DNA from: Paramacrobiotus metropolitanus | Lineage: Eukaryota; Tardigrada; Eutardigrada; Parachela; Macrobiotidae | Length of the DNA: 64,000 nt | Direction of reading: 5' to 3' | Assembly (NCBI RefSeq): GCF_019649055.1 | Contig: NW_026570242.1 | Location: forward strand, 1,178,001-1,242,000 | In this document: in pieces, positions 11,421-22,897 of the stretch | How positions within the stretch are numbered: the stretch's first letter is position 1 | How the letters are laid out: the number at the start of each line of letters is the position of its first letter | The notes under the pieces: model-generated | The model's input: the letters and a program-made list of their open reading frames with translations, nothing else | Told to the model about the DNA's origin: nothing | Databases searched by the model: none | Translations under genes and position numbers: made by a program

Positions 11421-12573
11421 CCAAAGCCAGTAGACTAATCATAATGCAAGTCAAGAAGCAGGCATATCACGCGGTCACGAAGCCACGCCAGCTCCGCTGA
11501 TTAGAATAGAGCTAAGACCAGCTTCCTTTGATAGTTTTTGAAATTTATTCTATGAGTAATGAGCAATACCCGCGTGCATGCGGGCTTTGTAGTGCACTGT
11601 GCACAGAATATTTCAGACGAGAGAAAGCATGGGGCTCTATGGGAGAAATCAGCGTTTCTTTTATTTTAAAGTTTTTCAGGAGAGATTGGACTTTCAGGTA
11701 CAAAATAAAACAGAGATTTTTTTTCTCTACATCTAGATGCAGAATCTGTCAAGCAAAACTTTCTGAAATAGTTTCAGAAAGCATTAAACGAAATAGGCTT
11801 GTACTGCATTGTTGCACTGAACTGCCAAACGAGGGTGTTTGCAATGTGGTTCAACAGTTGGAATTTAGAGATTTTCGGTAAAACTCTTTTTGCATTGCTC
11901 AGCTTATATTTTCCTGGACAAGTTATATATTGAATTGTAGAGAATTAAATTCTCCACAGTTTGGTATGCAGCTAATGGCTGAAATAGCTCAAGAAAACGT
12001 AATATAAGCGTAAAAGACGTGCGCTCCTGTATGTGCCTATGTACAACTCTCTTCTGAAATTTCACCTGCGCAAGCGCTGTACAGGGAAATAGTGGGGTGG
12101 TCGTGCACACGGTTAAGGCTCATTCCTCGTGCAAGACAGGTGGAGGCGCTTGCTGTACGAGCTGTACAGAATAATGTGGCAAAACGGATGCAGCCTTTTA
12201 AAAAAATCACTCTAGAACAAGGAACTGAATATAGGAGATTCGGGAAACGTTCTGTTCTTTCCATTCACTCCGGTCATTTTATTTTTGAATCAGGTCATGC
12301 GCGTACAGATCGTAATGAATGGAATTTCGGCACAGATTCTTTTAAAAATTTGAGTGCAAAAAATTATGAGTCGGTCAAGGAACCGGATAGTCGACCACAT
12401 TATGCTCTAGGTGGTCACCGTGGAAATCGTTTGACTATCTTCCACACATGAATTGTTATGAATTTTCAAACGAATTTTTCAGCCATTCCTCCGCAGACTG
12501 GTATGCTAAGTCAGCGGAGTAGGCTTAACTGATCTTATCTGCTTCCTGGCTTGTATTAGTCTACTGGCTTTGG
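11421..12573. mobile_element. 1.15-kb non-autonomous TIR element with 5-bp target duplication
   Basis: The ends are inverted: CCAAAGCCAGTAGACTAAT at 11421-11439 and its complement at 12555-12573. Weaker inverted similarity extends inward to about 11500 and 12511. CTCGG flanks both sides (11416-11420 and 12574-12578). The flanks joined without the element match a related uninterrupted sequence at 10266-10290, which acts as an empty site. The interior has no transposase-like frame. The superfamily is not clear from a 5-bp duplication and these ends. Confidence 0.7.
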
Positions 12574-12578
12574 CTCGG

Positions 12579-12673
12579 CAGATTGGTGGTTGAGTCGTCC
12601 CTCATTCTGCCCACTGCGGCAGATAGGTGGATGCAGTCCGGCAGAAAGGTAAGCGACTCATCCACCAATCTGC
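12579..12673. repeat. Hairpin with 20-bp arms
   Basis: GCAGATTGGTGGTTGAGTCG at about 12578-12597 pairs with 12654-12673 with one mismatch. The loop contains GGCAGATAGGTGGATGCAG and GGCAGAAAGG. It belongs to the same repeat family as 10281 and 10994. Confidence 0.65.
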
Positions 12674-12827
12674 TGCATTTTGACGAGAAAAAGAATGCGA
12701 TTTCATTGTACTCTGTGCATCCACCATCCACCAAACACCTTTTTGCCGGTCACATGTAAATACATTCCGAGGTAATGCTTATCGGAATTGGTCGGAATGC
12801 ATGCGAGGTAGCATGCATTCCGAGGTA

Positions 12828-13341
12828 CAGTGAAACTGCTCTACAACATACACCCTCCGTTCCAGGCTTTCTGAATGTTAAAGAGGGGTGTATGTTATAC
12901 AGAAGCACTGCCCCCAGGGGCACTGCCCTCAGGGGCACAGCCCTCTCGGGGGTTACTTAACCAAAAAATTAACAAAATATCAGAGTATTGACATTATTCG
13001 GTCTGAATGTTGGTTTCGCTGCTCTTTTGTATGCTTGGAGTGGAGGATCCGGTACCAAACAGGTTAAAAACAGAAGCCGGAACTTTGTTTTAGAGACATC
13101 GAAATGGTTTTTTTCACCATCCTAGCCAACCGTATGTTACGCAGGGGTTGCATAAGCTGGTAATAACGTTACCGGTTCCATAAAAGGTGTATGTTAATAA
13201 TGTTATAGCTGTAAAGGGGTGAATGTTATACAGAGAACTGCCCCTGTGTTGTAGTCTACCGGACGGTTTGGTTCCCAGCCTCATGCATGCAGTAAAGGGG
13301 TGAATGTTATAGGAAGGTGAATGTTAACAGGAGTTTCACTG
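12828..13341. mobile_element. ~0.5-kb MITE, pogo/Tigger-like (Tc1/mariner) by its ends
   Basis: The ends CAGTGAAACTGCTCTACAACA (12828 inward) and CAGTGAAACTCCTG (complement, 13341 inward) form about 27-bp TIRs. A TA dinucleotide flanks each side (12826-12827, 13342-13343). The CAGTGAAAC start with TA duplication is typical of pogo/Tigger-group MITEs. Inside are two copies of AAAGGGGTGAATGTTATA (about 13215 and 13293). No coding capacity. Confidence 0.65.
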
Positions 13342-13723
13342 TAGCATGCGTGTTTTTTTCCACCTTTAAATAGTTCCTAAAAATTGTATGTACTGGTCCA
13401 ACTTCAAATCGCACCTACCTGGCGCTCAGCAGCGCACTGGATTGTTCTACCAGTTGTTACTAATGCCATGGGCCAGAACCGGCTCCGGAACTTTTTTTCC
13501 ATAAGAACTTTGAGACACTAATCACTAATATTGAACAATCTGGGTGAACGGTGTGCACGAATTCTTACCGCTAACACGCTGAATGAAACAATAAATTACA
13601 ACCTAGACATTATTTGTATGTCTAATCGTCATCAGGAATTCTGAGACAGACAAAAACGTGGTTGAGGTCAGAGGGGGGACAAAAAGCATGGTGTTCACTA
13701 CAGAAATATGGATTGCTTTTGCC

Positions 13724-13860
13724 GGAACGGTGGATGACAGTTGTCGAACGGTTGATGACCATCAGCAAAAAGGTTGATGACCTTTTGAGAAAGGTTAATG
13801 ACCCTGGCAGAAAGGTTGATGACCTTCATTGAACGTCAACCAACAACCCGTCAACCTTCC
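13724..13860 (+). repeat. ~22-bp minisatellite, second array
   Basis: Five to six diverged units of (A)GAAAGGTTGATGACC, ending in an inverted copy (GTCAACC...GTCAACCTTCC) at about 13835-13860. Same family as 10995-11072. Confidence 0.7.
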
Positions 13861-14120
13861 TGCCGGCTACACGCGCATTATTGTTATAATTTTTGAAGTT
13901 ACTGTAATTAAGAATTAATATTATTTATTACAAGAAACCACGCAGTTTGTTCGGTTCATCACCTGAACGGCAAGAAATGTGATAGATTGCCTAAAGCAGT
14001 GCTAATCAAAATGGTAATGCAGAATGGTTATACATGGTATTAAGCTAAGCCACATGAGAGAAAGGGGATTTTCAATTAGCCGGCCTCCCGTGGAAGAATT
14101 AACGTTTCCAACTCGCAAAC

Positions 14121-15049
14121 CTTGTATGGCAATGGCAGGAATTTCGCGTTCCATTTTGTAAGTGGACCATGCACAACTTTGAGTTTTGCCGGAGTTGGAA
14201 GGATACCGCAAGCACAGGTGTCCATCTGGCTGGAAGTACAACTCGCGTCCTGTAAAACATTCAAAACGAACGTTGGGAATAGTGATCATGGAAAAATTAA
14301 TCCAAATGCCAATCTAGGCCAATCTTCGTTAACCGGTCTAATGTCATGTTCTACTCCGTAACTTTGCTGCTAAAACTAAAACGCAGCAGAATCCTTATAG
14401 TGCGTGAAGTGCTCAGCAACTGCTGACCTATTGTAGCTTTAATTTTGTGAAGCCCAGTTATCAAAAAGCTTGTTGCCACGTACGCCCTGGGGCTAACATG
14501 GGCTGGCTAAAGCCTGGTTTGTTACCACGGACTAATAATGTGTGCACTGTTAGGTGACAGTGGCAAAACATTTGCGTCACCACTACCGTATACACCGACA
14601 TACTAGTCCCTCCGCCCTGCTGTATGGCTTTCTCCGTTTCTCAGAATTATTAATACTATCCAGATTTGAATTGATAAGAAGCGAGTGCATCGTTCAGCAG
14701 CCTTAAGCGAAAGCGATTTTGGCATTCGAAAAAGGTAGCACACTCAGACTGATAAAAATATACTTACCTGATGTAGATACAAAAGTGTTCCCTTGCTTTT
14801 CACCGGCAACACCACCAACTCATACCAAGGCACCTCTGATGTATAGACCCACAGCTCCATCTCCTTGCACCGTTAGATCTGAATCACAAAAATATCCAAG
14901 AACTATTCTTGAGTTCCATATGACCCTGTAGGTCTTGGTGTCGTAAAGTACTAAGTTCCCGGAGTTTTGAAGATGCAAGCAAAATTTGCCGGTTTCCGAA
15001 CAGAACTTTTCGTCAGAGTAAAGGTGGCTGTCCACCTTCATGATTCCAA
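14121..15049 (-). pseudogene. GNA-type (bulb-type) mannose-binding lectin, in-frame stop
   Basis: Two exons on the minus strand carry B-lectin repeats. Exon 15049-14768 follows an acceptor (TTTGTAG) and ends at a strong donor (CATCAG/GTAAGT). It encodes L-H-L-Q-N-S-G-N-L-V-L-Y-D followed by V-I-W-N-S, and L-T-V-Q-G-D-G-A-V-G-L-Y. Exon 14249-14121 follows TTTTACAG and encodes L-Y-F-Q-P-D-G-H-L-C-L-R-Y and A-W-S-T-Y. These match the Q-x-D-x-N-x-V-x-Y mannose-site pattern only loosely. The splice phases agree. A TGA at 14820-14822 stands where the fold usually has Trp (after A-L-V), so this copy is probably not functional unless the exon is spliced differently. No signal-peptide exon was found upstream. 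Confidence 0.65.
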
Positions 15050-15325
15050 CTACAAAGTAACAAAAAATACTTAACCAAGCTAATGTGCTTTGATAGACGA
15101 AATTTTAATGTGCACATTAAGGTACTTCGACTTCGTTTGGAAACCCAAGACTTATTATTTTAATGGTGTGTACGAGGCAGGAACATTCTGAGCGCGATTA
15201 TGACAGGGCACTTTTAACTAAGTGTTGCAGCATTTCGTAAATCGTGGTCGCTGGTCAGAGGAAAGTGCCTGGCTTGAAAATATTCTGAAAAGCGGCAGGT
15301 CGGGTCGAGAATTCAACAGAAACTG

Positions 15326-15420
15326 GGTGGGCAAAAGTAAGGGCGAACATTTTGTTGCCCCCGGACGATTTGATAGGTTTACTAATAAAAACGTCGCTGA
15401 ATATTTGAGGTCCATAAACG
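15326..15420 (+). repeat. Diverged relic of the 60.45-kb foldback element
   Basis: GGGTGGGCAAAAGTAAGGGCG, then GTTGCCCCCGGACGATTTGA and a following TTTACTAA.AAAACGTC, align with the right arm of the element at 60453-60857. Only one arm is recognisable. Confidence 0.6.
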
Positions 15421-15488
15421 TTTTGGTTGCTTTCAGCCGGTAGTTCACTTAGCTTTTTAAGCTGCAGTCGTTGCTATCGGAATCGGTC

Positions 15489-15542
15489 CGTGGATCACAA
15501 GAAACAGCTTCGGCTTCGCCTCCGCGTTTCTTGTGATCCACG
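15489..15542. repeat. Perfect 17-bp hairpin
   Basis: CGTGGATCACAAGAAAC at 15489-15505 pairs with 15526-15542 around a 20-base loop (AGCTTCGGCTTCGCCTCCGC). No flanking gene explains it. Confidence 0.75.
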
Positions 15543-15549
15543 ACCCGAA

Positions 15550-15795
15550 TCAACGAATAGCTCGGTTACTCACTCCCGTGGCGTTTTGAGCTCTGGATAG
15601 TGGTGGTAGCTTGATCACTCCCTGATTACAATTAGCGATTTTGCTCACTAGACAGTAGTGGTAGCTTGGTAACTCACTCACTCAGTTATTGATTTTGCTC
15701 ACTGGACAATGGTGATAGCTCTAGATCTTCACTGACTCAGTCAATCAGCGATTGTGCTCGCTGGTCAATGAAGGTATCTCGGTAATTCAATTACC
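15550..15795 (+). repeat. ~56-bp tandem repeat, four to five copies
   Basis: Units contain GGTAGCTTGGTAACTCACTC and GATTTTGCTCACTGGACA. The GGTAGCT-like starts fall at about 15604, 15660, 15713 and 15772, with a weaker copy near 15557. Confidence 0.75.
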
Positions 15796-16190
15796 TTAAA
15801 CTAATATAAATGCTGCCCTTTGCTTTAGCAATTGTTTAGAAAGGTGGTCCTGCCAAAATCTAGCAGCCTGATGTCCGTATGGTGAAGACCTACCATTATA
15901 TTACAAATTTGCCGATAACGAAAATCGATAGGTTACCTTGTGATTACTTAATTTCGTGGTTGGTGTGGTACAAAAATAAGTTCAATTTATTCTGTTTAAT
16001 TTGCATATTTAATAATTTATGTTGCATATATTGTATCCAGGCAAAATTTTTCCAAGTTCCAGGGTCACCTTGAATTTTTGAAACTGGGTTTGGAACTGGA
16101 TCGTTTGCGGCATCGTGCCGGCACGATTCTGACCGGACGTATTCAGAAACAAAAGTCATGTGATGCAGTTCTGGACCACGAGAGATCTCC

Positions 16191-16398
<208 letters not shown>

Positions 16399-16882
16399 AT
16401 CGATGCAGTCGGGAAGTACATAATAATGCGACACATGCGTGGGGGGTTAGGTTTATTCAATAAAGCTAAACCATGGGCAGAAAGCTTCTACCAGTGGGGC
16501 TGAGGCTCTGACCAAAGTGAGCACAATATGCTAACAGAACACGGCGCAACCCAATAAGACGGGCCGAAAGGTCATCTCCCTTATCCTAAAACAGCATGTT
16601 TTACTAAAAACATAAAGCTAGCACAACAGCGCAAGGAAAATTCTGAAAAGACTAAAAACGCAGACATCCATCATCCACAATGGTCCGAAGACGGGAGGGT
16701 GGGAGGAAACAACTTTCCGGCGAGTAAAATGATGGCCAGACTGCAGTGGTGGTGCTTATATAGGCATCCGGGTAGAAGTGGATCCTGGTTGTTGAATGGC
16801 ATCGAAACAATCGTAGGCAGCGACAGCCGGTTGGCCGCTGACATTCTCAAAATAATAAACAGATTCCAAAGGAATCTTCCAC

Positions 16883-17600
<718 letters not shown>

Positions 17601-18206
17601 GCAACTCTGAATTAACCGCACAGTACGCACATTATACATAGAACAAAAAAGGGTTTTCGGTTTGCAAAACAGTGTGAAAAATTGCCAATAGAAAGTAAGT
17701 GGTGCCTGACTGCCTGTGTTCACCACACTTCGTAGAGTAATAATGACTTCCCATTCCCATGACAGTACGTACTGCGCCAGCCCATGGTTGGGTTGTTACG
17801 TTCACATTGAGCATCCCGGTTCGGGAGCCAGCTACGTAACCCGCAGCTAGTTGTGAAATGATTTCTCTTTTCTCTGATTGGTTGCCGCAGTGTTCCGTAG
17901 ACTTTGCATATTAATGTTTTCCAAATTTTCTTCGGAAACTTATTTGTTTTTCCAAATTAAATGCATATGTATTGTACAATTCTACCAAATAAGGGCTATT
18001 AAACGATATATAGAGAGCAGGGATTGGCCCAGTACATCGTTCGTAGTAGGAGCGCAAACACACTGGCCACACCCCCTCTTAATCTTTTATTATTAAGGAT
18101 ATAATTTGTTATATAAATATAAAAAGTTTTACTAACCGGGCCACTCCGAGGAGCCTCTTTTTGGGGCGCATTTCAGCACGCTTAGTTTAACAGCGTCTAG
18201 TCCTGT

Positions 18207-18445
18207 TTACACTTCGCGAATGCTTGAATTCAAGCTTAATAAATTCAAAGTCAGGTTTTCAGTCATGTATTTCTTCATCAACTGGATCTCCTTCGCCAGT
18301 TCCGAAGACTGGTTAGAAGATGAGTTTCCTTCTCCAGCACTGGCTGAAGACGTGTTGGAAATCTGCTGTCGAGCTGATTCGGGTGCTTTCAGGACGTTGT
18401 TATTGTCATTTGAAGCCGGATTCGGTGCTGCTCGGACACTGGAAA
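18207..18445 (-). CDS. Terminal exon of an unrecognised gene (Ser/Asn-rich, coiled-coil end)
   Basis: The minus strand has an acceptor (TTAAATAG at 18446-18453), an open frame of 78 codons entered in phase 1, a TAA stop at 18207-18209 and an AATAAA signal at 18086-18091. The peptide is rich in Ser, Asn and Ala and then has a short helical stretch (E-L-A-K-E-I-Q-L-M-K-K-Y-M). The opposite strand is also open but has no splice signals. No family recognised; upstream exons were not found. Confidence 0.45.
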
Positions 18446-18453
18446 CTATTTAA

Positions 18454-19080
18454 AACACAAAACCATATAGTCCTATACCAGGAAAGTAAGGAAACCAGAA
18501 CCACATTACCACACGCAATCATAATTATTGAAGAAGAATAAGATATACATACATCTTTTATTTTTTTTAGATTTACATCTCATTTATATTAATGGCCGTT
18601 TAACGGATCCATTGTTTTGCCTGGTCTGCTTCGTCTCCTGAGAGAATTAGGCTCTAAGATGTTCCTCGCTGCTCGGGAATTTTGGTGTTTGGTTGAAATC
18701 CTTTTTACAGTTAGGCCTGTGAATTTCTCCCTCCCGCCATTTCCCCTTGCATTGTTTTGTTTGTCATTGTATTAATTTTGTTGCAATCTTCCAGTTCTGG
18801 CAACATCATGCTTACGGATGCTTATTATTTTGCTGACAGAATTAGTTGGGGAAAGCGGCAATTGCAAAGCACCAGGTGCGAGAAGTTGCAGGGCAGCCCA
18901 GCTGGATGAACTGTTATTATAGCATATGCAATTACGGACAAGGCCAATTGTGAAATTGTTAGCTTTCTACATGTACAGTAACCGAAACGATCTTTAAAAT
19001 TCTGTGATTCCAGCGTTGATGTTACAATGTGTACATACCCTTTTGAGTTACAACATCCTACAAATTCTTCTTTCTGTTAA
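18454..19080. other. Intergenic, nothing recognised
   Basis: AT-rich sequence without supported genes or clear repeats. It may contain introns of the gene whose last exon is at 18207-18445. Confidence 0.4.
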
Positions 19081-19084
19081 AGAC

Positions 19085-19495
19085 TGGCATTACGTACTGT
19101 TAAGTTATACCACAGCCCAATGAAATAGCCCTCCGACTCTCCAAATGTGCCATTGCATGCTCCATTTGATGATGGCCGGCAATCTTAATGAGTAAGTAAA
19201 CAAAGTGCCCCGATTTTGCAACAGCGATTTGTGCACCTATGGACAAACTGTGCGCAGCGTCAAGCGGCTGCCCACGGGCGCCAAAGCACAGCTCGCTTAA
19301 AAAAAACTTTCAGCCGCAGCCGGGCTTTGTCCACTGCCAGTGGTTTGTTTGTCCATAGGTGCACAAATCGCTGTTGCAGAATCGGGGCACTTTGTTTGCT
19401 TACTCATTAAGATTGCCGGCCATTATTTTCGGCCTGCTCATTGAGCACGACGGCTACTACGTAGTAGTATTATTGGGCTGTGGTAGTACTTTGTG
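19085..19495. repeat. Long foldback (inverted repeat), 77-bp arms plus outer arms
   Basis: 19172-19248 pairs with 19347-19423 with two mismatches, around a 98-base centre. The centre also pairs in part (GCGGCTG with CAGCCGC). Outer arms share ACCACAGCCCAAT (about 19110) and ATTGGGCTGTGGT (about 19471). It could be a foldback transposon or, if transcribed, a long hairpin RNA. Confidence 0.8.
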
Positions 19496-19780
19496 ACTTA
19501 CTAATTGTGGCATGATGACAGTACAGCGACACAATCACAATTATTGCTAAAATCCAGGTTGTCATCTCGAAAATTATGTTAAGTGGTACGCAGATTGTTG
19601 AAATATCACAAAACTTTAAGTTGTTGGACAGTTAGAGGAATTTAGTGCAACAAAGAACATTAACTTTCAAAAATCAAGATGTGTTTAAATCTATTTATAT
19701 TTCATGGGCGTTGTCAGAAAACAAATATATTACAGTATTTATACTACACTATTATTAGTCTATTTACTGTTACTAGAGGG

Positions 19781-20815
19781 AATTGACCAATTCACATATA
19801 GGACGGACTAGCATTCTATTGGTCGATTGTCATGTGGTTCGTTTGCCTAATATCGTCCAGCAGGTGTAGATTGTACAGACTGCTGCAGCATTTCTTGTGT
19901 ATTTCACTGCTTTTCACTTATTTCTTTTTGATCTTATAAAGTGGTGTGAAATTTTTTAATTGGCTAAAGGCCCTGATACAGTAGCTGGATATTTTTTTGA
20001 AATTGCGTCCTCCACTCGGGACCACTCCTCCTCATATACAGACCGTTTGTAGAGAAACGCAGGCCTGATTCTTCCACAGCTGAGTCTCGTCGCGCAATGC
20101 AGCTTGCATATGGTGGATTTGTTTTCCTGAATGCAGCAGATTGCGAAACGCAGGATGCCAGTTTAGCTGTGTTATCGTTATCTCTGAGATATAAGCCCCA
20201 AGATAAATCTAGAAAAATGTACGCGTATGTGGACGATTTTCTATGAACAGTAGGGAAGCAAGGGAGCGAACACCTGCATACAGTGGAATGAGTGGATTTT
20301 TCTCTGGCCTTGCACATCGCCACACTGCACACCGAACCATACACATAACGGCTTTTCTAAGAGCAAATAAAAAATGGAAGCAAGTTTTGCGTCTGTTGTT
20401 TTATTGTAACGATGTTTTTTTAATTCGTAAATATATTTGCGGTCAGCTAACTAACTTGAAGCAATTTGAAAGACTGATCGTAGTTTTTTTGTTGACAGAT
20501 GTGTGGGAGGTGGTGTGCTCACCATCAGCACGATCCGTGTTGGTAGACGACTTAAATCTTCGTCTCGCGACTGGTCTGGTTGACGGACTCAACCACTCAT
20601 ATTTTTAGTTGCAGCGCAATAGAATAATAAACAGCGCAAAAAAAACTATTTTGTTATGAAATAATATTCAGAATCGTACGATTTTCAGCTAGCCAGTTAG
20701 TGTCGAAAGCAATGCTGCCACTGCATACTACACAGCGATCTACACCTGCTGCAAATGCGAGACGGAAACCACGTGACCAGCTTACCACGTGGTTTAATAT
20801 GTGAATTGGTCAATT
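19781..20815. mobile_element. 1.03-kb diverged TIR element
   Basis: AATTGACCAATTCACATAT at 19781-19799 is perfectly inverted at 20797-20815. Weaker inverted similarity follows, for example CAGCAGGTGTAGAT near 19859 and its complement near 20730. GTTACTAG occurs just outside both ends (about 19768 and 20836), which could be a displaced target duplication. No transposase is visible inside. Confidence 0.6.
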
Positions 20816-22058
20816 AGCTGCAGCTTTTATTTATTGTTACTAGGCCAACAGATATGTTTTGTATCGGTATATCTTTGCACACGTGATAAAAGCTGCATCG
20901 GTAAATACCGTACAAGAATTACAATCGGTTATAGCCCTATTACAAATTGAGGGTGCATAGGTACAAGTCAATAACCGCAATGTTGTCACTTCAAACGGTT
21001 GCCGTTTAACTACAATTTTCGCATTGACGGTTTAATTTATTAAGGCTAACATTCAGGCCTTTGGACTTCGCCTTTTGGCCTTCCCAAACAACAGTAATAA
21101 AAAAAGCACGACTCTGGTAAAAAAAGCTTCAGTTGACTGGCAGTAACAGTTAGAACGAACCGACTGCAAAATTCTGCTCGTAGAACAAATCCACAAATTC
21201 TTCTCGATCCCGCAGCAAAAGAGCTTGTTGAAAAAATGTCGGGATCTATCTAAGCAAACATTAACTGCGAATATAGCGCAGTTTAGAAACTGAACTCGTA
21301 CCCTGAGATTGGCGATGAAAATCGCGCTGGAAGATAGGTATCACTGTCGCGCCAAATCCGGGCGATTCGATTCGGTATCTGGTCAGTGGTCAGCTCTTTC
21401 CAAAAGACAATAAAGTTCGAGCTTTACTAAATTTCTTACTGTTTCAATACTTTCGTACAACGGTTTAACACAGTCCAATATTCTGCGGTCATTCGTGTTA
21501 AAATGCACGAGTCCGTACAGGGATTGCCGTTTTCAAACACGATATCGAGAAATTATAGTATTGCATAGTCCTTAGAAGGATCTTAGTCATATATCATAAA
21601 AGATAGATCTTGTTTTAAATGTGTTCTGTCATGGGTTTTTTAAAATAATAATGCAGTGCAGCACTACTAATAATCAGCGCTATCTCGAGAAAGTTGTAAG
21701 TCAAGCTGTAAATGTGATGCTCCTTCCCTTTCAAACCGCCCCGTCCATGTCAAACCATCGCTAGTTACAAGTCGTCCAAATCCATAAAATCTGAAATAAG
21801 CTTACACTCAAACACGATGTATATGCTGGACTGACGTACATATTCTTTTCGATAAGAATTATTACACTGATTTCCAACGGTAAAGAGTGTAAACTATGTA
21901 GTTAAAGCTTGTAGGTGTCAGCGTGTTATTAGTACTTATTACCGTAGATTTCGAGGAGAAAGACAAGAAATACGAGTGGCCGGCTGTTCGTGTTGAAATT
22001 CAGTCTTTGTTAAGTTTATGTTCTGCAGGATTTGTCCTGGTATTCTTTTAATAGATCA
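20816..22058. other. Intergenic, nothing recognised
   Basis: No supported gene, long repeat or RNA gene. The right end is the 3' flank of the MORN-repeat gene. Confidence 0.5.
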
Positions 22059-22897
22059 TTAATTTTGCACGCACTTGTCGTCAGAGAATCCACCTTGATA
22101 TAAGCCGCTGCGACCACGGTATATCCCGAATCCTTCAAAGTTTCCTTTACGCATTATCCCCTTGAACTTCGTAGTTTCGGGTACTAAATTTATGAAACAA
22201 TCTGCCCCAGACAATTTGTCTTCGTTCCAAGTGCCCTCAAAAACCGATTGATCCTTGCATGTATATCTTCCCCACCCGTTTCGTTCGGGACCAAATAAGC
22301 CTTGCCCGTCAAACTGCCCTTCTGCAGTGTATACGTCAAGTAAACAAATAAATATGCCAAGTAAATAATTTACAAAGTGCGTTTAGTCGTCGCCATGATT
22401 ATATTCCTACCGTTTGCATTAATTCGCCGGGACCTCTGGTTTTCCTTTAATACATTAAGGGGAACCTTGCTTCCCCCCGTACAGCCGCTGAGTCGCTTAG
22501 ACGAAACAGTTTAATGACTGTTAAAGTTGACTACAGTTCAAGACCAGATTCTGGCCAACTCGGCATATCCGCTTGCGCAGCTGGACGAGAGAGCGGAGAG
22601 ATTTCGGCAGACGTTTTATCGCAGCGCATGTGGTGTTAACTGTGTCAACTTTAAGCTGTTTCGTGTAAGCGACTACCCGGCAGCTGTGGAGAAACCAAGG
22701 TTTACCTTAACTGTATGAAGGGAAAACTGGAAGTCCCCAACGGATTACTGCATCTCACATACCATATTCATCTCCATTCGCAAATTCAAATTCCTCATAA
22801 CTTCCTGCGTTTGCTTCCGCTGATTGTGCTGGTAGTGAGTGACTTTTAGCTTTCGGTATATAACTGGATGTACCGTTCAGGTATTCGTAGTCCAGTT
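22059..22897 (-). CDS. MORN-repeat protein, last two exons
   Basis: Exon 22897-22763 enters in phase 1 after TTAG and ends with a donor (TATG/GTATGT). Exon 22321-22059 follows CTGCAG and ends with TAA at 22059-22061. The joined phase is exact (1 nt plus 2 nt), and the codon across the junction completes N-G-D-E-Y-E-G, the start of a MORN repeat. Further repeats read G-Q-G-L-F, N-G-W-G-R-Y-T, F-E-G-T-W-N, G-I-M-R-K-G-N-F-E-G-F-G-I-Y and Y-Q-G-G-F. MORN repeats bind lipids or act as scaffolds, often in cilia. 5' exons were not located; the known part is about 131 residues. Its neighbour is a ciliary gene on the same strand. Confidence 0.7.

Noticed and set aside
14820-14822. TGA in the lectin as selenocysteine
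   Set aside because: The position is normally Trp in B-lectins and no SECIS-like structure was recognised nearby.
22527-22718. 64-codon plus-strand frame with coding-like composition
   Set aside because: It lies within the intron of the MORN gene, has no recognised domain and lacks convincing splice partners.
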